Source of the DNA: Chryseobacterium sp.
GTDB lineage: Bacteria; Bacteroidota; Bacteroidia; Flavobacteriales; Weeksellaceae
Length of the DNA: 64,000 bases
Direction of reading: 5' to 3'
Assembly (NCBI RefSeq): GCF_029240215.1
Contig: NZ_JARBTK010000001.1
Span: 806,001 to 870,000 of the forward strand
Position 1 is the stretch's first letter. Every line of letters begins with the position of its first letter. The notes under the pieces are model-generated. The model worked only from the letters and a program-made list of their open reading frames with translations, had not been told where the DNA came from and did no database searches. Shown here in pieces: positions 10,049-18,135 of this stretch. A program made the position numbers and the translations under genes.

Positions 10049-10296
10049 ATGAAAAAGAAAATAGCATTTGCATTGATAATGGGAATAGCAACAACAGGCA
10101 TCATATCTTTTACTGTAATCCTAGTGAACATTGGATTTAAGCCCAATTTCTTAAAAATCTGGATAAAGTCCTGAGAATTGGCGTACGTTGTTGCTGTACC
10201 TACTATTTTACTTATTGCTCCACATATCAAAAATTGGTAGATCCTTTTATTGAAAAATTACTAAATTGGCTATGTCTCGTTCATAAAGCCATTTAA
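10049..10296 (+). pseudogene. Decayed DUF2798 membrane protein gene
   Basis: From ATG at 10049 the frame reads as a small DUF2798-type membrane protein (MKKKIAFALIMGIATTGI, then a WIKS turn), stops at TGA 10172-10174, and continues in the same frame with ELAYVVAVPTILLIAPHIKN. It then hits TAG and resumes in another frame (VDPFIEKLLNW) to TAA at 10294-10296. The TGA is one base from TGG (Trp), which this family usually has there. One nonsense codon plus one frameshift make it a pseudogene. Family identity is from recalled motif similarity. Confidence 0.65.
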
Positions 10297-10374
10297 GTGG
10301 TTAAGGACCAAATTATTTATGATCACACCTGCATAAAAGTTATTACTCTAACACGAATATACTTAATCAGGATA

Positions 10375-10499
10375 TTACTGCTTCAAAATCTCTTCCCGGT
10401 GTTTTATCCCCATTCTTTCAGCGCATCAATTATCGGCGTTAAAGTATTGGCGTAAGGCATCCACTTATAAGTAATTTTGGTGATTATATACTTAATTGT
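10375..10499 (-). pseudogene. C-terminal remnant of an HxlR-type regulator gene
   Basis: Minus-strand reading gives ITYKWMPYANTLTPIIDALK then EWG, followed by a stop; after a one-base shift it continues IKHREEILKQ and ends at TAA 10375-10377. This matches the end of HxlR winged-helix proteins (Y-L-T-E-Y-G-x-T-L-x-P-I-I-D-A-L-x-x-W-G). No intact N-terminal helix-turn-helix is visible upstream. Confidence 0.5.
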
Positions 10500-10585
10500 A
10501 CCAGTTAGCATCTTTATCTAAATTATGAGTTTCACTATTAAGTACACATAAACAAGATTGATCATAGGCATTTACTATTTCATAT

Positions 10586-10615
10586 TTTGATCTGGTACAT
10601 TAAAATATATGTTTG
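10586..10615 (+). promoter_or_regulatory. Promoter for the AraC-type gene
   Basis: TTTTG (TTG at 10587-10589), an 18-base spacer, then TATGTTTG (10608-10615), a full match to the Bacteroidota TTG/TAnnTTTG pattern. It leaves an untranslated leader of about 75 bases before the start at 10698. Confidence 0.6.
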
Positions 10616-10697
10616 CCTGAAATAATATATCAATCTGAGACTTTCCATTAAATCTTGTTCGTAAGCTCGAAAGTAGCTAATTTTATAAAAAAATATA

Positions 10698-11513
10698 ATG
10701 GATTACCGAATGTTTGAACCTTCTGAGGATCTGTCGATGCTGGTTAAATGCTACTGGACATTGCAAGATGCTGCGGGTGATCAACCTCAGAGACAATCTA
10801 TTGTCCCGGATGGCTGTATGGAAATGATCATCCATTACGGAGGTCTGTACCTTCAATATAACGAATGCGGTAGCAGTTTTCTGCAGCCGAGATGTTTTGT
10901 CATGGGGCAGCTCTCCCGACCGCTTGAGATCGAGCCTTCCGGAAGCACTGAAATCTTTTCCGTCAGGTTCCGTCCCCACGGGTTTACGCATTTTTCTACA
11001 TTTCCCATCAAAAAAATGGAAAACACAGGTATTCCATTGGAAAGTATTTTCGGAGCTGATGGAAAGCATTTTGAAAATGAGATGCTTAGTATCCATAATG
11101 TCAGCAACAGAATCGAGCGGGTTGAAAGATTCCTTTTAGAGAGGCTGGCCCGTTCTGAAACGGCCGATCAAATCGTACGATCCACAGTAGAAATGATTAT
11201 AACTGCTAACGGACAAATTCCGATTAAAGCTCTTTCTCACGAATTACGGATAAGCATGAGGCAACTGGAAAGAAAATTTCATAGCGCCATATGGATGAGT
11301 CCCAAAAAACTTTCAAAGATCATTCGTTTTCAGGGAACGCTTAAAATGATGTTAACCAAAGAATATTCGAGCTTTACCTCCATGGCTCATGCGAATAATT
11401 ACTACGATCAGGCGCATTTTATCAGGGATTTCAGAGAACTTGTCGGTGTCAGCCCTAAAGAGTTTTACGGAAAGCATCTTACATTGAGTACGTTGTTTTA
11501 CGGAACAAAATAA
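10698..11513 (+). CDS. AraC-family transcriptional regulator with DUF6597 N-domain
   Basis: 271 residues. The N-terminal ~150 residues (LVKCYWTL, VPDGCMEMIIHYGG, RFRPHGF) match the DUF6597 sensor-like domain that precedes AraC DNA-binding domains in many Bacteroidota regulators. The C-terminal ~100 residues carry two helix-turn-helix units (LSHELRISMRQLERKFHSAI; FTSMAHANNYYDQAHFIRDF). It acts as a DNA-binding activator or repressor; ligand and targets are unknown. The DUF6265-like gene 64 bases downstream is a candidate target or operon mate. Confidence 0.87.
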   Translation: MDYRMFEPSEDLSMLVKCYWTLQDAAGDQPQRQSIVPDGCMEMIIHYGGLYLQYNECGSSFLQPRCFVMGQLSRPLEIEPSGSTEIFSVRFRPHGFTHFSTFPIKKMENTGIPLESIFGADGKHFENEMLSIHNVSNRIERVERFLLERLARSETADQIVRSTVEMIITANGQIPIKALSHELRISMRQLERKFHSAIWMSPKKLSKIIRFQGTLKMMLTKEYSSFTSMAHANNYYDQAHFIRDFRELVGVSPKEFYGKHLTLSTLFYGTK

Positions 11514-11577
11514 TATTGTCGCATTTATACAATTTTTGAATCTAAGGAATAATGCACCTTTGCAGTAAAATGACATC

Positions 11578-12054
11578 ATGAGCAAACAGATATTCTTAAA
11601 AATGATGGTTTTTATTTGGGTATGTTACAGCTGTAGCACTGTACCTTCCAACTATATCAGAAAAGCACAATGGCTTGCCGGCAGGTGGGAAAACAGAACG
11701 AGCAGAGGTATCGTTTACGAGTCTTGGAAGAAGTCCGGAAAAAATGAACTTAGCGGTCGAAGCTATTCCATTAAAGGCAGCGATACCCTCATCCTTGAAA
11801 CCATTCGCATATCTGAGGAAAGAGGCAGGCTTTTCTATATCCCTACCGTTAAAGATCAGAATGGAGGATCTCCTGTCCGGTTCGAAGCTATTTCAGTCTC
11901 ATCCACCCGATTGATCTTTGAGAACAGATTCCATGATTTTCCGCAGGTAATTTCCTACCAGAAGATCGGCAGAGATTCTTTGGAGGCAGAAATCTCAGGA
12001 TTGAGAAATGGTAAGGATGAACATAGAACCTTTCCCATGAAACGCATACATTAG
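11578..12054 (+). CDS. DUF6265-like exported protein
   Basis: 158 residues. A short hydrophobic N-terminus ends in a Cys-rich stretch (WVCYSCSTVP), plausibly a lipoprotein or secretion signal. The body (WLAGRWENR, YESWKKSGKNELSGRSY, RFEAISVSSTRLIFENRFHDF, PQVISYQKIG) fits the DUF6265 beta-barrel fold found in small exported proteins of unknown role. CACCTTTG at 11555-11562, 15 bases before the start, resembles a weak -7 box. It follows the AraC-type gene and precedes a serine-hydrolase remnant. Confidence 0.7.
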   Translation: MSKQIFLKMMVFIWVCYSCSTVPSNYIRKAQWLAGRWENRTSRGIVYESWKKSGKNELSGRSYSIKGSDTLILETIRISEERGRLFYIPTVKDQNGGSPVRFEAISVSSTRLIFENRFHDFPQVISYQKIGRDSLEAEISGLRNGKDEHRTFPMKRIH

Positions 12055-12105
12055 TTAGACAGTTTTTATTATGGTAACTATATACAAATTTACATAAATT
12101 TGAAG

Positions 12106-12261
12106 GATATCAATGGCATCCCTACCCGTGAACATGGCGGAAGTGTTTTCGGATTCAAGTCGATGGCGGTTTATATTCCTCAAAGGGACATTTATCTTGT
12201 CGGTTTCAGCAATTGTGACTGCAACTCTCCTACCCAGCTTGTAAAGGATATGGCAAATTAA
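12106..12261 (+). pseudogene. C-terminal remnant of a serine hydrolase (beta-lactamase family)
   Basis: One frame encodes 51 residues ending at TAA 12259-12261, including REHGGSVFGFKSM and LVGFSNCDCNSPTQLVKDMA. HGG-x-x-x-G-F-x-S followed by SNCDCNSP is the typical end of Bacteroidota class-C-like serine hydrolases. There is no start and no upstream catalytic domain (SxxK, YxN), so this is a truncated leftover. Confidence 0.6.
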
Positions 12262-12524
12262 GCCTGGAAAATCTAAAATAAAGTAGATTTACACACTGAT
12301 TATTGATACGAAACCTTGAGCCACTACAGATCACAATCGTCGAAAAAAATTAAACATATTTGTAAGGGCTTTTAAAAAGTCACTGTATAAATTAAGTATT
12401 TGGAGAAGTTACAAAATACTTTAGCCAATGTTATGCACTCTAAACCGATCATTTCACCACGTACTTTTGCCGCTTCAGCTATTTATTATATCATTGATTT
12501 TAATATTTTGCTTTCTTTGTACTA
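12262..12524. other. Spacer before the LytTR kinase gene
   Basis: About 260 AT-rich bases with no supported gene. TTG at 12494-12496 followed by TTTCTTTG (12512-12519) is a weak promoter-like pair with a short spacer just before the kinase start. Confidence 0.4.
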
Positions 12525-13544
12525 ATGAATAAGAATGAGAGAAAAATATATCTTTACAGTGCATTTTTGATTACGCTGATGGTCAATTCTGCAAAACTGA
12601 TGGCTCTTAACAGTGATGGGATTATCGCCCGTTACTGGCAATTCAATATTTGGGAATATGGTTTTCAGTTTTTAAATAATATGATATTCTGTATCTTATT
12701 ACTGTATCTGAATCTTTCTGACGGTAAACTTCTGAGCGTGCTTAGAGAAAATAAACAATACTGGAAACTATACATATTCAATGCCTTGGTGGTTGTGGCA
12801 GCTATTATACTGGGAAGCATGACCCATTCTTTGCTTTTTGGAACTTTTCAACTTCCGGGAGGTAGGATCAGAGGATATTTTGCCCGGTTTTTGCTCAGCA
12901 GTATTATGATCGCTATAGTCATCCGTCTAATTCTTCTGATGCGTGAAAGCAAAAACAAAGACCTGATCAACGAGCAGCTCAATTCCGCCTACCTAAAGAC
13001 ACAGCTTCAATTACTTCAGGAACAGCTTAACCCTCATTTTCTGTTCAATACCCTAAGCAGCCTTTCTGCTATAGTCAGGGAAGATCCAGGTATGGCCCAA
13101 AACTATATCCTCCATCTTTCCAAAATCTTCAGATATACATTGGTTCGTTCAGGCAACAATCTGGTAACTCTGGAAAAAGAGCTTGAGCATTTGAAATCCT
13201 ATATCCAGCTTGTAAAAATGCGGCTGGAAAGTGCCTTTCAGATTCATATCAATATTAGCGAAGATTTTATAGGCGGCCAAATTCTTCCTTTATCACTGCA
13301 ACCCTTGGTGGAAAATGCTGTTAAACATAATAGAGGTACAGATTCTTATCCTTTAACTGTAGAGATTTATGGGGAAGGTAGATGGCTTATTGTCAAGAAT
13401 AATCTGCAGCCCAACATCGGCGAAGCAGAAAGCACCGGACTTGGCCTTATCAACCTGAATGAAAGATACAAATTGCAAACCCGTCATGAGATAGAGATCC
13501 ATCAAACGACAGAATATTTCATCGTAAAGCTTCCATTATTATGA
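12525..13544 (+). CDS. LytS/YehU-type sensor histidine kinase
   Basis: 339 residues. Four or so N-terminal membrane helices (to about residue 145) are followed by a short coiled coil and the His_kinase domain with phospho-acceptor H171 in EQLNPHFLFNTL. The ATPase part has PLVENAVKHN and a glycine-rich GLGLINLNERY. It probably senses a membrane or small-molecule signal and phosphorylates the LytTR regulator encoded next; the genes overlap by 4 bases (ATGA). The signal is unknown. Confidence 0.9.
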   Translation: MNKNERKIYLYSAFLITLMVNSAKLMALNSDGIIARYWQFNIWEYGFQFLNNMIFCILLLYLNLSDGKLLSVLRENKQYWKLYIFNALVVVAAIILGSMTHSLLFGTFQLPGGRIRGYFARFLLSSIMIAIVIRLILLMRESKNKDLINEQLNSAYLKTQLQLLQEQLNPHFLFNTLSSLSAIVREDPGMAQNYILHLSKIFRYTLVRSGNNLVTLEKELEHLKSYIQLVKMRLESAFQIHINISEDFIGGQILPLSLQPLVENAVKHNRGTDSYPLTVEIYGEGRWLIVKNNLQPNIGEAESTGLGLINLNERYKLQTRHEIEIHQTTEYFIVKLPLL

Positions 13545-14320
13545 AAAAACAATTAGACATTGTAATTATCGAGGACGAAGCTGCTACCGCAAGAAACCTG
13601 GAATATATACTGAGAGAAATCAACCCGGAAATCCAAATCGTGAAGACTTTACAAAGTATAACACAAGCAATGGATTGGTTTATTTTAAATAATAAAGATT
13701 ATGACCTGATATTTTCAGACATAAGGCTTTCCGATGGATTATCGTTTGAGATTTTCAGACAGGTAAACATTATAAAACCTGTTATTTTTGTTACAGCATA
13801 TAATGATTATGCTATCGAGGCTTTCCGTAACAACGGCATTGATTACGTTCTAAAACCTTTTGACACGGAAGAAATAAAGCGGACTTTACTTAAATACAAT
13901 ACCCTTATTGCGGCTGATATCAAAATTGAACACACTAAAACACGGTCTCTGCTGCAGGAACTCCAGAATACGACAAAACAATTTAAAAAATCCTTTCTGA
14001 TCCATTACTGTGGAAGGCTTATTCCTGTGGAAGCGGCTAAGATCAATTGGTTCCATACTTCAAATGAAATAGTATATGCGCATACAGCAGATGGCAGGCG
14101 ATATATAATGGAATTCACACTGGAACAACTTGAACATGAATTGGATCCTGCTGTTTTTTTCAGGGCTAATCGCCAATTTATTATCAATAAAAACGCTGTA
14201 GAAGCCGTAGAATATTTTTTCAATGGGAGGCTACTTGTCAAAATACATCCTTTACCTCAGGAACAGATCCTTGTCAGCAAAGCAAAGGCCATGCATTTTA
14301 GGAAGTGGATGGATCAATAA
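13541..14320 (+). CDS. LytTR-family response regulator
   Basis: 259 residues. The receiver domain has phospho-acceptor D60 in IFSDIRLSDG, the conserved Thr in VFVTAY and Lys in VLKPFD. The C-terminal LytTR DNA-binding domain (FFRANRQFIINKNAVEAVE) spans roughly 150-255. The start overlaps the kinase stop by 4 bases, so the pair is translationally coupled. LytTR regulators usually activate nearby genes; the Spy-like and lipoprotein hydrolase genes downstream are candidates, but no operator is identified. Confidence 0.9.
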   Translation: MKKQLDIVIIEDEAATARNLEYILREINPEIQIVKTLQSITQAMDWFILNNKDYDLIFSDIRLSDGLSFEIFRQVNIIKPVIFVTAYNDYAIEAFRNNGIDYVLKPFDTEEIKRTLLKYNTLIAADIKIEHTKTRSLLQELQNTTKQFKKSFLIHYCGRLIPVEAAKINWFHTSNEIVYAHTADGRRYIMEFTLEQLEHELDPAVFFRANRQFIINKNAVEAVEYFFNGRLLVKIHPLPQEQILVSKAKAMHFRKWMDQ

Positions 14321-14385
14321 TGAATTTCATCTCTGAATTTAGCAGGTTCACCCTTTTTTATCTTAAAGGAAATAAGCAGTCTTGC

Positions 14386-14393
14386 TACATTTG
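14386..14393 (+). promoter_or_regulatory. -7 box before the Spy-like gene
   Basis: TACATTTG exactly fits TAnnTTTG and lies 25 bases before the ATG at 14419. No TTG lies at the usual -33 distance, which would fit an activator-dependent promoter such as one driven by the LytTR regulator encoded just upstream. Confidence 0.45.
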
Positions 14394-14418
14394 TTTTATT
14401 AAAATTAAAATTTTCAAG

Positions 14419-14805
14419 ATGATTTTAAAACAAAAAAAACAATGTCTACTTTTTGTTGCGGCATTTATATGTATGACATTTGCAAATGTAACAGCACAGA
14501 CAAAAAAGTTACAGGACAGTACTCCCGAACAACGTGCAAAGATGATGACGGCATGGATGACAAGTCAGTTAGCGTTAAATGCCAAACAAATTGAGCAGGT
14601 CTCTGCTCTTGATCTTCAGTATGCCCGAAAGAATGACCCAATTCTGCAAAGTAACGAAAGTAAAATCTCCAAATTCAAAAAACTGAAAGCTTTACAGAAA
14701 GAAAAATCCAATGCCCTGAGCCAAATTCTGGATGCAGATCAATATAAAAAATATCAGGAAATTAAAGATGAGATGATTCAAAATATTAAAAACAAAAGAA
14801 AATGA
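14419..14805 (+). CDS. Small secreted Spy/CpxP-like protein
   Basis: 128 residues from ATG 14419. A longer in-frame start at 14305 overlaps the regulator gene and puts a non-signal stretch before the signal peptide, so the later start is chosen; it gives a clean Sec signal ending at NVTAQ. The mature part is helical and charged (PEQRAKMMTAWMTSQLALN, LDADQYKKYQEIKDEM), resembling small periplasmic Spy/CpxP-like or DUF4890-type proteins. Its stop overlaps the next start (ATGA at 14802). Function unknown; periplasmic stress or chaperone roles are only suggested by the fold type. Confidence 0.7.
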   Translation: MILKQKKQCLLFVAAFICMTFANVTAQTKKLQDSTPEQRAKMMTAWMTSQLALNAKQIEQVSALDLQYARKNDPILQSNESKISKFKKLKALQKEKSNALSQILDADQYKKYQEIKDEMIQNIKNKRK

Positions 14806-15884
14806 AAACACTATTAAACCTATGGCTAATTATTATATTTATTGCGATTTCTGCATGTTCTCAATACACTAACGATACTGACGAAGCAGCTTCTCCTCTC
14901 CAGTCAAAACTTGACACCAGCCTTGATGGACCTATACAAAGACCTGTGTCAGGATATGGTGCAGACGGAAGCTATGAGGTGGCAGAAATTGACTTCAGTA
15001 ATCCACAGTACGCAGGAACACAGGTTTCAATTTTCTATCCTAAAGGCATTACTTCTCCTCGACCTACTATATTCTTCTCGCATCCGTTTGGGGGTGAGGA
15101 AAAAGAATACAATATAGAGCTGTATAACTTTATTGCAAAGAAAGGTTATGTGGCGGTGTTTGTTCCTTACCGCACTATTGATGTCAGTGTTGATCACCGT
15201 TACCAGACCCTTTGGGAAGGCTTCACGAAGGCCGCTGCAGATTACCCCAACATTATTGACACTCTGAAAGTAGGTTTTATGGGACATTCTTTTGGAGGTG
15301 GGGCAAGTATCGATCTTTCCTATAAAGCATTTACAGAGAAAGGCTGGGGACAAAACGGACGTTTTCTTTTCACTATGGCTCCCTGGTATTCGTTCAACTG
15401 GAACAGTCCATTGACCACGCAACAGCAATTGCAGAGTTTTCCTTCCAATACCAAAATGATCACCCAGGTCTATGATGAAGATGATGTTAACGATCACAGG
15501 ATGGCAATCGATATCTTTAAAAATATCAATATTTCTAATGCTGAAAAAGATTTTATTTATATTAAATCATCTAGTGTAAATGGATACAATTATGTGACAG
15601 ATCACGTAATGCCAAGTTCCCGAACAGCTTTCGATGCATTGGACTATTACGGTGTGTACCGTCTTTTGGATGCCATGATGGATTATAGTTTTAATGGAAA
15701 CAGCAATGCTAAAAATGTGGCTTTAGGCAATGGTTCTGCTGTACAGGTCACCATGCCTTCTTATAACGGACAGTCGATGGCTCCGCTTGAGGTCACGGAT
15801 AATCCCACACCGAAATATCTACAATTTAAATATCAGTTTAGATGCGGAGACAGTACCAATCCGCGGGTGTCTTACTGTAATTAA
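14802..15884 (+). CDS. Lipoprotein alpha/beta hydrolase (dienelactone hydrolase/chlorophyllase-like)
   Basis: 360 residues. The lipoprotein signal has its acceptor Cys at C19 (IAISACSQ). The hydrolase core has an oxyanion segment FFSHPFGGEE and the nucleophile elbow GHSFGGG with S163; an acidic YDEDDVNDHR stretch and a later DHVMPS are candidates for the Asp/His of the triad. The protein would act on an ester at the cell envelope. It overlaps the Spy-like gene by 4 bases, so the two are coupled, and both lie after a LytTR pair that may control them. Substrate unknown. Confidence 0.8.
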   Translation: MKTLLNLWLIIIFIAISACSQYTNDTDEAASPLQSKLDTSLDGPIQRPVSGYGADGSYEVAEIDFSNPQYAGTQVSIFYPKGITSPRPTIFFSHPFGGEEKEYNIELYNFIAKKGYVAVFVPYRTIDVSVDHRYQTLWEGFTKAAADYPNIIDTLKVGFMGHSFGGGASIDLSYKAFTEKGWGQNGRFLFTMAPWYSFNWNSPLTTQQQLQSFPSNTKMITQVYDEDDVNDHRMAIDIFKNINISNAEKDFIYIKSSSVNGYNYVTDHVMPSSRTAFDALDYYGVYRLLDAMMDYSFNGNSNAKNVALGNGSAVQVTMPSYNGQSMAPLEVTDNPTPKYLQFKYQFRCGDSTNPRVSYCN

Positions 15885-15921
15885 TTTAAAAAAATAATGA
15901 TTACGGTCTAAACATATCAGA

Positions 15922-16030
15922 GTAAAAAAGGCTATCTCTAAAGCTAAAATCATTCTCTGAAAATCTGCTAAACGACAAAATTTGTCAGATAGTAGAGACA
16001 GGTATTATTTTTTGAAACAGCCTCCTTTAC
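15922..16030. repeat. MITE-like element with imperfect terminal inverted repeats
   Basis: The left end GTAAAAAAGGCTATCTCT (from 15922) and the reverse complement of the right end, GTAAAGGAGGCTGTTTCA (ending at 16030), match at 19 of 26 positions when extended. The 109-bp element has no coding capacity and contains a small palindrome GACAAAATTTGTC at 15974-15986. AGGCTGTTTC-type ends resemble insertion-sequence termini; no target duplication is evident. Confidence 0.35.
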
Positions 16031-16070
16031 GTAATTACCAGTAAATGAATTGAGGAAAACCTATCATGTT

Positions 16071-16158
16071 TCATATGCCAGAAATATCTATTTCTATGAT
16101 TCTTTCCAAATTTTCTATCAAATGTTTCGATATTTCTACGATTATGAGTACAAAGGAA
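16071..16158 (-). pseudogene. Coding remnant homologous to 34.6 kb
   Basis: Minus-strand reading gives VEISKHLIENLERIIEIDI, then SGI and a stop at 16071-16073. The DNA at 16099-16151 matches 34566-34617 at about 45 of 52 positions, including 19 identical bases in a row. The family is not recognised. Confidence 0.4.
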
Positions 16159-16190
16159 AATGGCGTCAACTAAAGACAGTTGACGCCATT
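16159..16190. terminator. Perfect 13-bp hairpin
   Basis: AATGGCGTCAACT (16159-16171) pairs perfectly with 16178-16190 around a 6-base loop and is followed by an AT-rich ATTTTATTAT. Much more GC-rich than its surroundings. It resembles a terminator but lies 275 bases past the hydrolase gene, so what it ends is unclear. Confidence 0.55.
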
Positions 16191-16449
16191 ATTTTATTAT
16201 ACTCATAGTCAACAAGTTACAAAACTAAATTCTCATTCATGGCTTATTAAAATACTGATAATCAAACAAATAATTTTTCTAATCAATAAGGTTAGACTAT
16301 TCCAGTTTAGATGCTTTATTAAGTTCCGAACCATATATTGCAAATTTTATATCTTTAAGATTAATAATAAGCACTGTCCAGCATTATTATTCCCCGTCCG
16401 AATTGAATACTAACATCCTTAAAATTTTATTCTTTAGTATAATCTGTTT

Positions 16450-16644
16450 CTATATCATTTTTTTTTCTAAATCATAATAGCCTTTTTTTTGACTATCAAT
16501 TCCAAACAATTTAATTAGTTTATTATCAATATCTCTGTTACAATAATACAATGAAGCTCTTTTATCATGCTTAAGATTGAGTTGATTGGTCTCCAAATAA
16601 TAAAATAACAGGTTCGTGATACAGCGGCATGAAAAAAAAAACAA
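16450..16644 (-). CDS. Doubtful small hypothetical protein
   Basis: 64-codon frame on the minus strand; the C-terminal half (DKRASLYYCNRDIDNKLIKL) has a plausible protein-like composition, while the start region is a low-complexity Phe/Cys stretch. No family is recognised and no promoter is clear. It may be the end of a decayed gene in this remnant-rich gap. Confidence 0.2.
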   Translation of the reverse strand: MFFFSCRCITNLLFYYLETNQLNLKHDKRASLYYCNRDIDNKLIKLFGIDSQKKGYYDLEKKMI

Positions 16645-16771
16645 TTATACTACAGACGAATGAAGATAAAAGGTTATAAGAGAAGCAGCAGACACGGATG
16701 TAGACGCAATTCTTTCTGTTTTTATAATAAGTTCCACTAACATTGGCTTCATTTTTGAAACGAAGCGTATT

Positions 16772-17128
16772 ATGAAAAGTATTTTTATTGTAGAAGATGA
16801 GACAGGCATCAGAGATGCACTTCAGTTGCTCCTGTCATTTGAAAATTATGATGTCCGCTCGTTCTCGAATGTTGCTGCATTTAACAACAGAGATAAATCA
16901 AGTGTCCCCGACCTTTTTATCTTAGATGTGATGCTTCCTGACGGATCAGGAACTGATATCTGCAATCAATTAAAATCGGATTCTGAGACCGCAGCACTTC
17001 CAGTCATTATCATAAGCGCACATGCTAAGGCTGATAATGTTACGAATGCGTGTAATGCCGATGCTTTTATTTCAAAACCATTTGATATAGATGAAGTCAT
17101 TTTAAAGATACAAGAGTTTACCAGCTGA
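16772..17128 (+). CDS. Stand-alone response regulator receiver protein
   Basis: 118 residues, a single CheY-like receiver domain: acidic pair near residues 8-9 (VEDETG), phospho-acceptor D52 in FILDVMLPDG, conserved Ser in IIISAH and Lys in FISKPFD. There is no output domain, so it probably relays phosphate or controls a partner protein. No kinase gene is adjacent. A 15-bp hairpin (17221-17258) follows. The gene stands alone in a gene-poor region. Confidence 0.85.
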   Translation: MKSIFIVEDETGIRDALQLLLSFENYDVRSFSNVAAFNNRDKSSVPDLFILDVMLPDGSGTDICNQLKSDSETAALPVIIISAHAKADNVTNACNADAFISKPFDIDEVILKIQEFTS

Positions 17129-17220
17129 TGCACGATCACCATATATCATACCTTGTAGATAAATGATGATTATTTCAAAAACATCAATCTCGAATAAGAA
17201 TTCATGCTATGAAACCAAAA

Positions 17221-17258
17221 AAAGCATTTTCAATGGTTTGTTTCATTGAAAATGCTTT
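17221..17258 (+). terminator. Hairpin after the receiver gene
   Basis: Perfect 15-bp stem AAAGCATTTTCAATG (17221-17235) with 17244-17258, 8-base loop, about 90 bases after the stop of the receiver gene. Confidence 0.6.
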
Positions 17259-17539
17259 CATCAGATCCCTTTTGATTATACTGCACCATTGTTTGATTCA
17301 GATTGGACATTATAAGATCAGGCGGAGCCTTTACCAGTGCCAGTAACATTTTATTTTGCTCTTTTGCAGACTATCAAAACCATACAGTGAAGTTTTGAAT
17401 ATAAACCTTTTTGATTATAATAAAAAATCTGTAACACATCGTATTTTAAAATATTTGAAAGTAGTAATTATGAAATGCTGTTTTATATCACTAAAAATTT
17501 ACAAATAGTCATCTTTAATACACGATCAAATTTTTAAAT

Positions 17540-17565
17540 AAAAATCCTGCATTAACGGGATTTTT
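17540..17565 (-). terminator. Terminator of the DUF2911/symporter operon
   Basis: AAAAATCC (17540-17547) pairs with GGATTTTT (17558-17565). Read on the minus strand, the stem is followed by ATTTAAAAATTT, and it lies 17 bases after the DUF2911 stop. Confidence 0.6.
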
Positions 17566-17582
17566 ATTTCTCATATTTACAT

Positions 17583-18101
17583 TTATTTTATCTCTACAGG
17601 AACTGAGATTTTATCCCAATCCATTGTGAATCCGTTACTGTTTATTTTGTATACTAAAGTTTCCTGTGTTGCTGGTAAAGCTTTTGTTTTTACATCAACA
17701 CGTAAAGCATCTTTTGCTTCTTCGTACTTATAAGCACCCCATTGTTTTGGCTCTTTGTTAAAAATCGCAGTCCAGGTTCCGCTTTGTTTAGGGATTAAGA
17801 AAAAGCTATATTTACCTGCAGGAAGCTTTTTACCCTGAACGGTAATGTCTTTATCCGTTGTGAAAGTAGTTGCTTCATTGGCACCCGCACGCCAAACTTT
17901 ATCATAAGCTTCCAGACCACCCCAGATGGTACGCCCTTTAACAGAAGGACTGCTATAGGCAATTGTGATGGTTGCATCTTTAATTTTCCCCGTTGCAGTA
18001 GCCGGAGGGCTCGCAGGTTTTTTAGCTTCCTGTGCGAATGCATTTACTGAAATCGTCATTGTAGCAAAAACTACAGCAACAGTTTTAATCATTGTTTTCA
18101 T
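17583..18101 (-). CDS. DUF2911 exported protein
   Basis: 172 residues with a Sec signal ending at NAFAQ. The body has the DUF2911 hallmarks: [38 protein letters not shown] and [12 protein letters not shown], ending with the beta-rich tail. These are periplasmic or outer-membrane-associated beta-sandwich proteins of unknown function, common in Bacteroidota. It lies 34 bases downstream of the symporter gene and is probably the last gene of the PIG-L/symporter operon, which ends at the hairpin 17540-17565. Confidence 0.87.
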   Translation of the reverse strand: MKTMIKTVAVVFATMTISVNAFAQEAKKPASPPATATGKIKDATITIAYSSPSVKGRTIWGGLEAYDKVWRAGANEATTFTTDKDITVQGKKLPAGKYSFFLIPKQSGTWTAIFNKEPKQWGAYKYEEAKDALRVDVKTKALPATQETLVYKINSNGFTMDWDKISVPVEIK

Positions 18102-18135
18102 AATATTTTATTGAATGTATTTATGTAGATATGTG

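Larger units (their letters stand above)
15885..16771. other. Gene-poor gap with inverted repeats and coding remnants
   Basis: Nearly 900 AT-rich bases without a convincing intact gene. It holds a MITE-like inverted-repeat element (15922-16030), a remnant of a coding sequence also present near 34.6 kb (16071-16160, minus), a strong hairpin (16159-16190) and a doubtful small frame on the minus strand (16450-16644). The 77-codon frame at 16180-16413 shows no family features and is left out. Confidence 0.6.
17129..17582. other. Spacer between convergent genes
   Basis: About 450 bases with no gene seen on either strand. It holds the two terminators listed separately (17221-17258 and 17540-17565); the remainder is AT-rich and unremarkable. 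Confidence 0.5.

Noticed and set aside
9784..10230. 148-codon minus-strand open frame
   Set aside because: It overlaps the real SDR gene and the DUF2798 remnant in antisense and has no domain-like sequence.
16180..16413. 77-codon plus-strand open frame
   Set aside because: Low-complexity Ile/Lys/Phe sequence in a decayed region, without promoter or family signal.
15885..16771. Possible intact insertion sequence
   Set aside because: The inverted-repeat ends enclose only 109 bases and no transposase frame is present in the gap.
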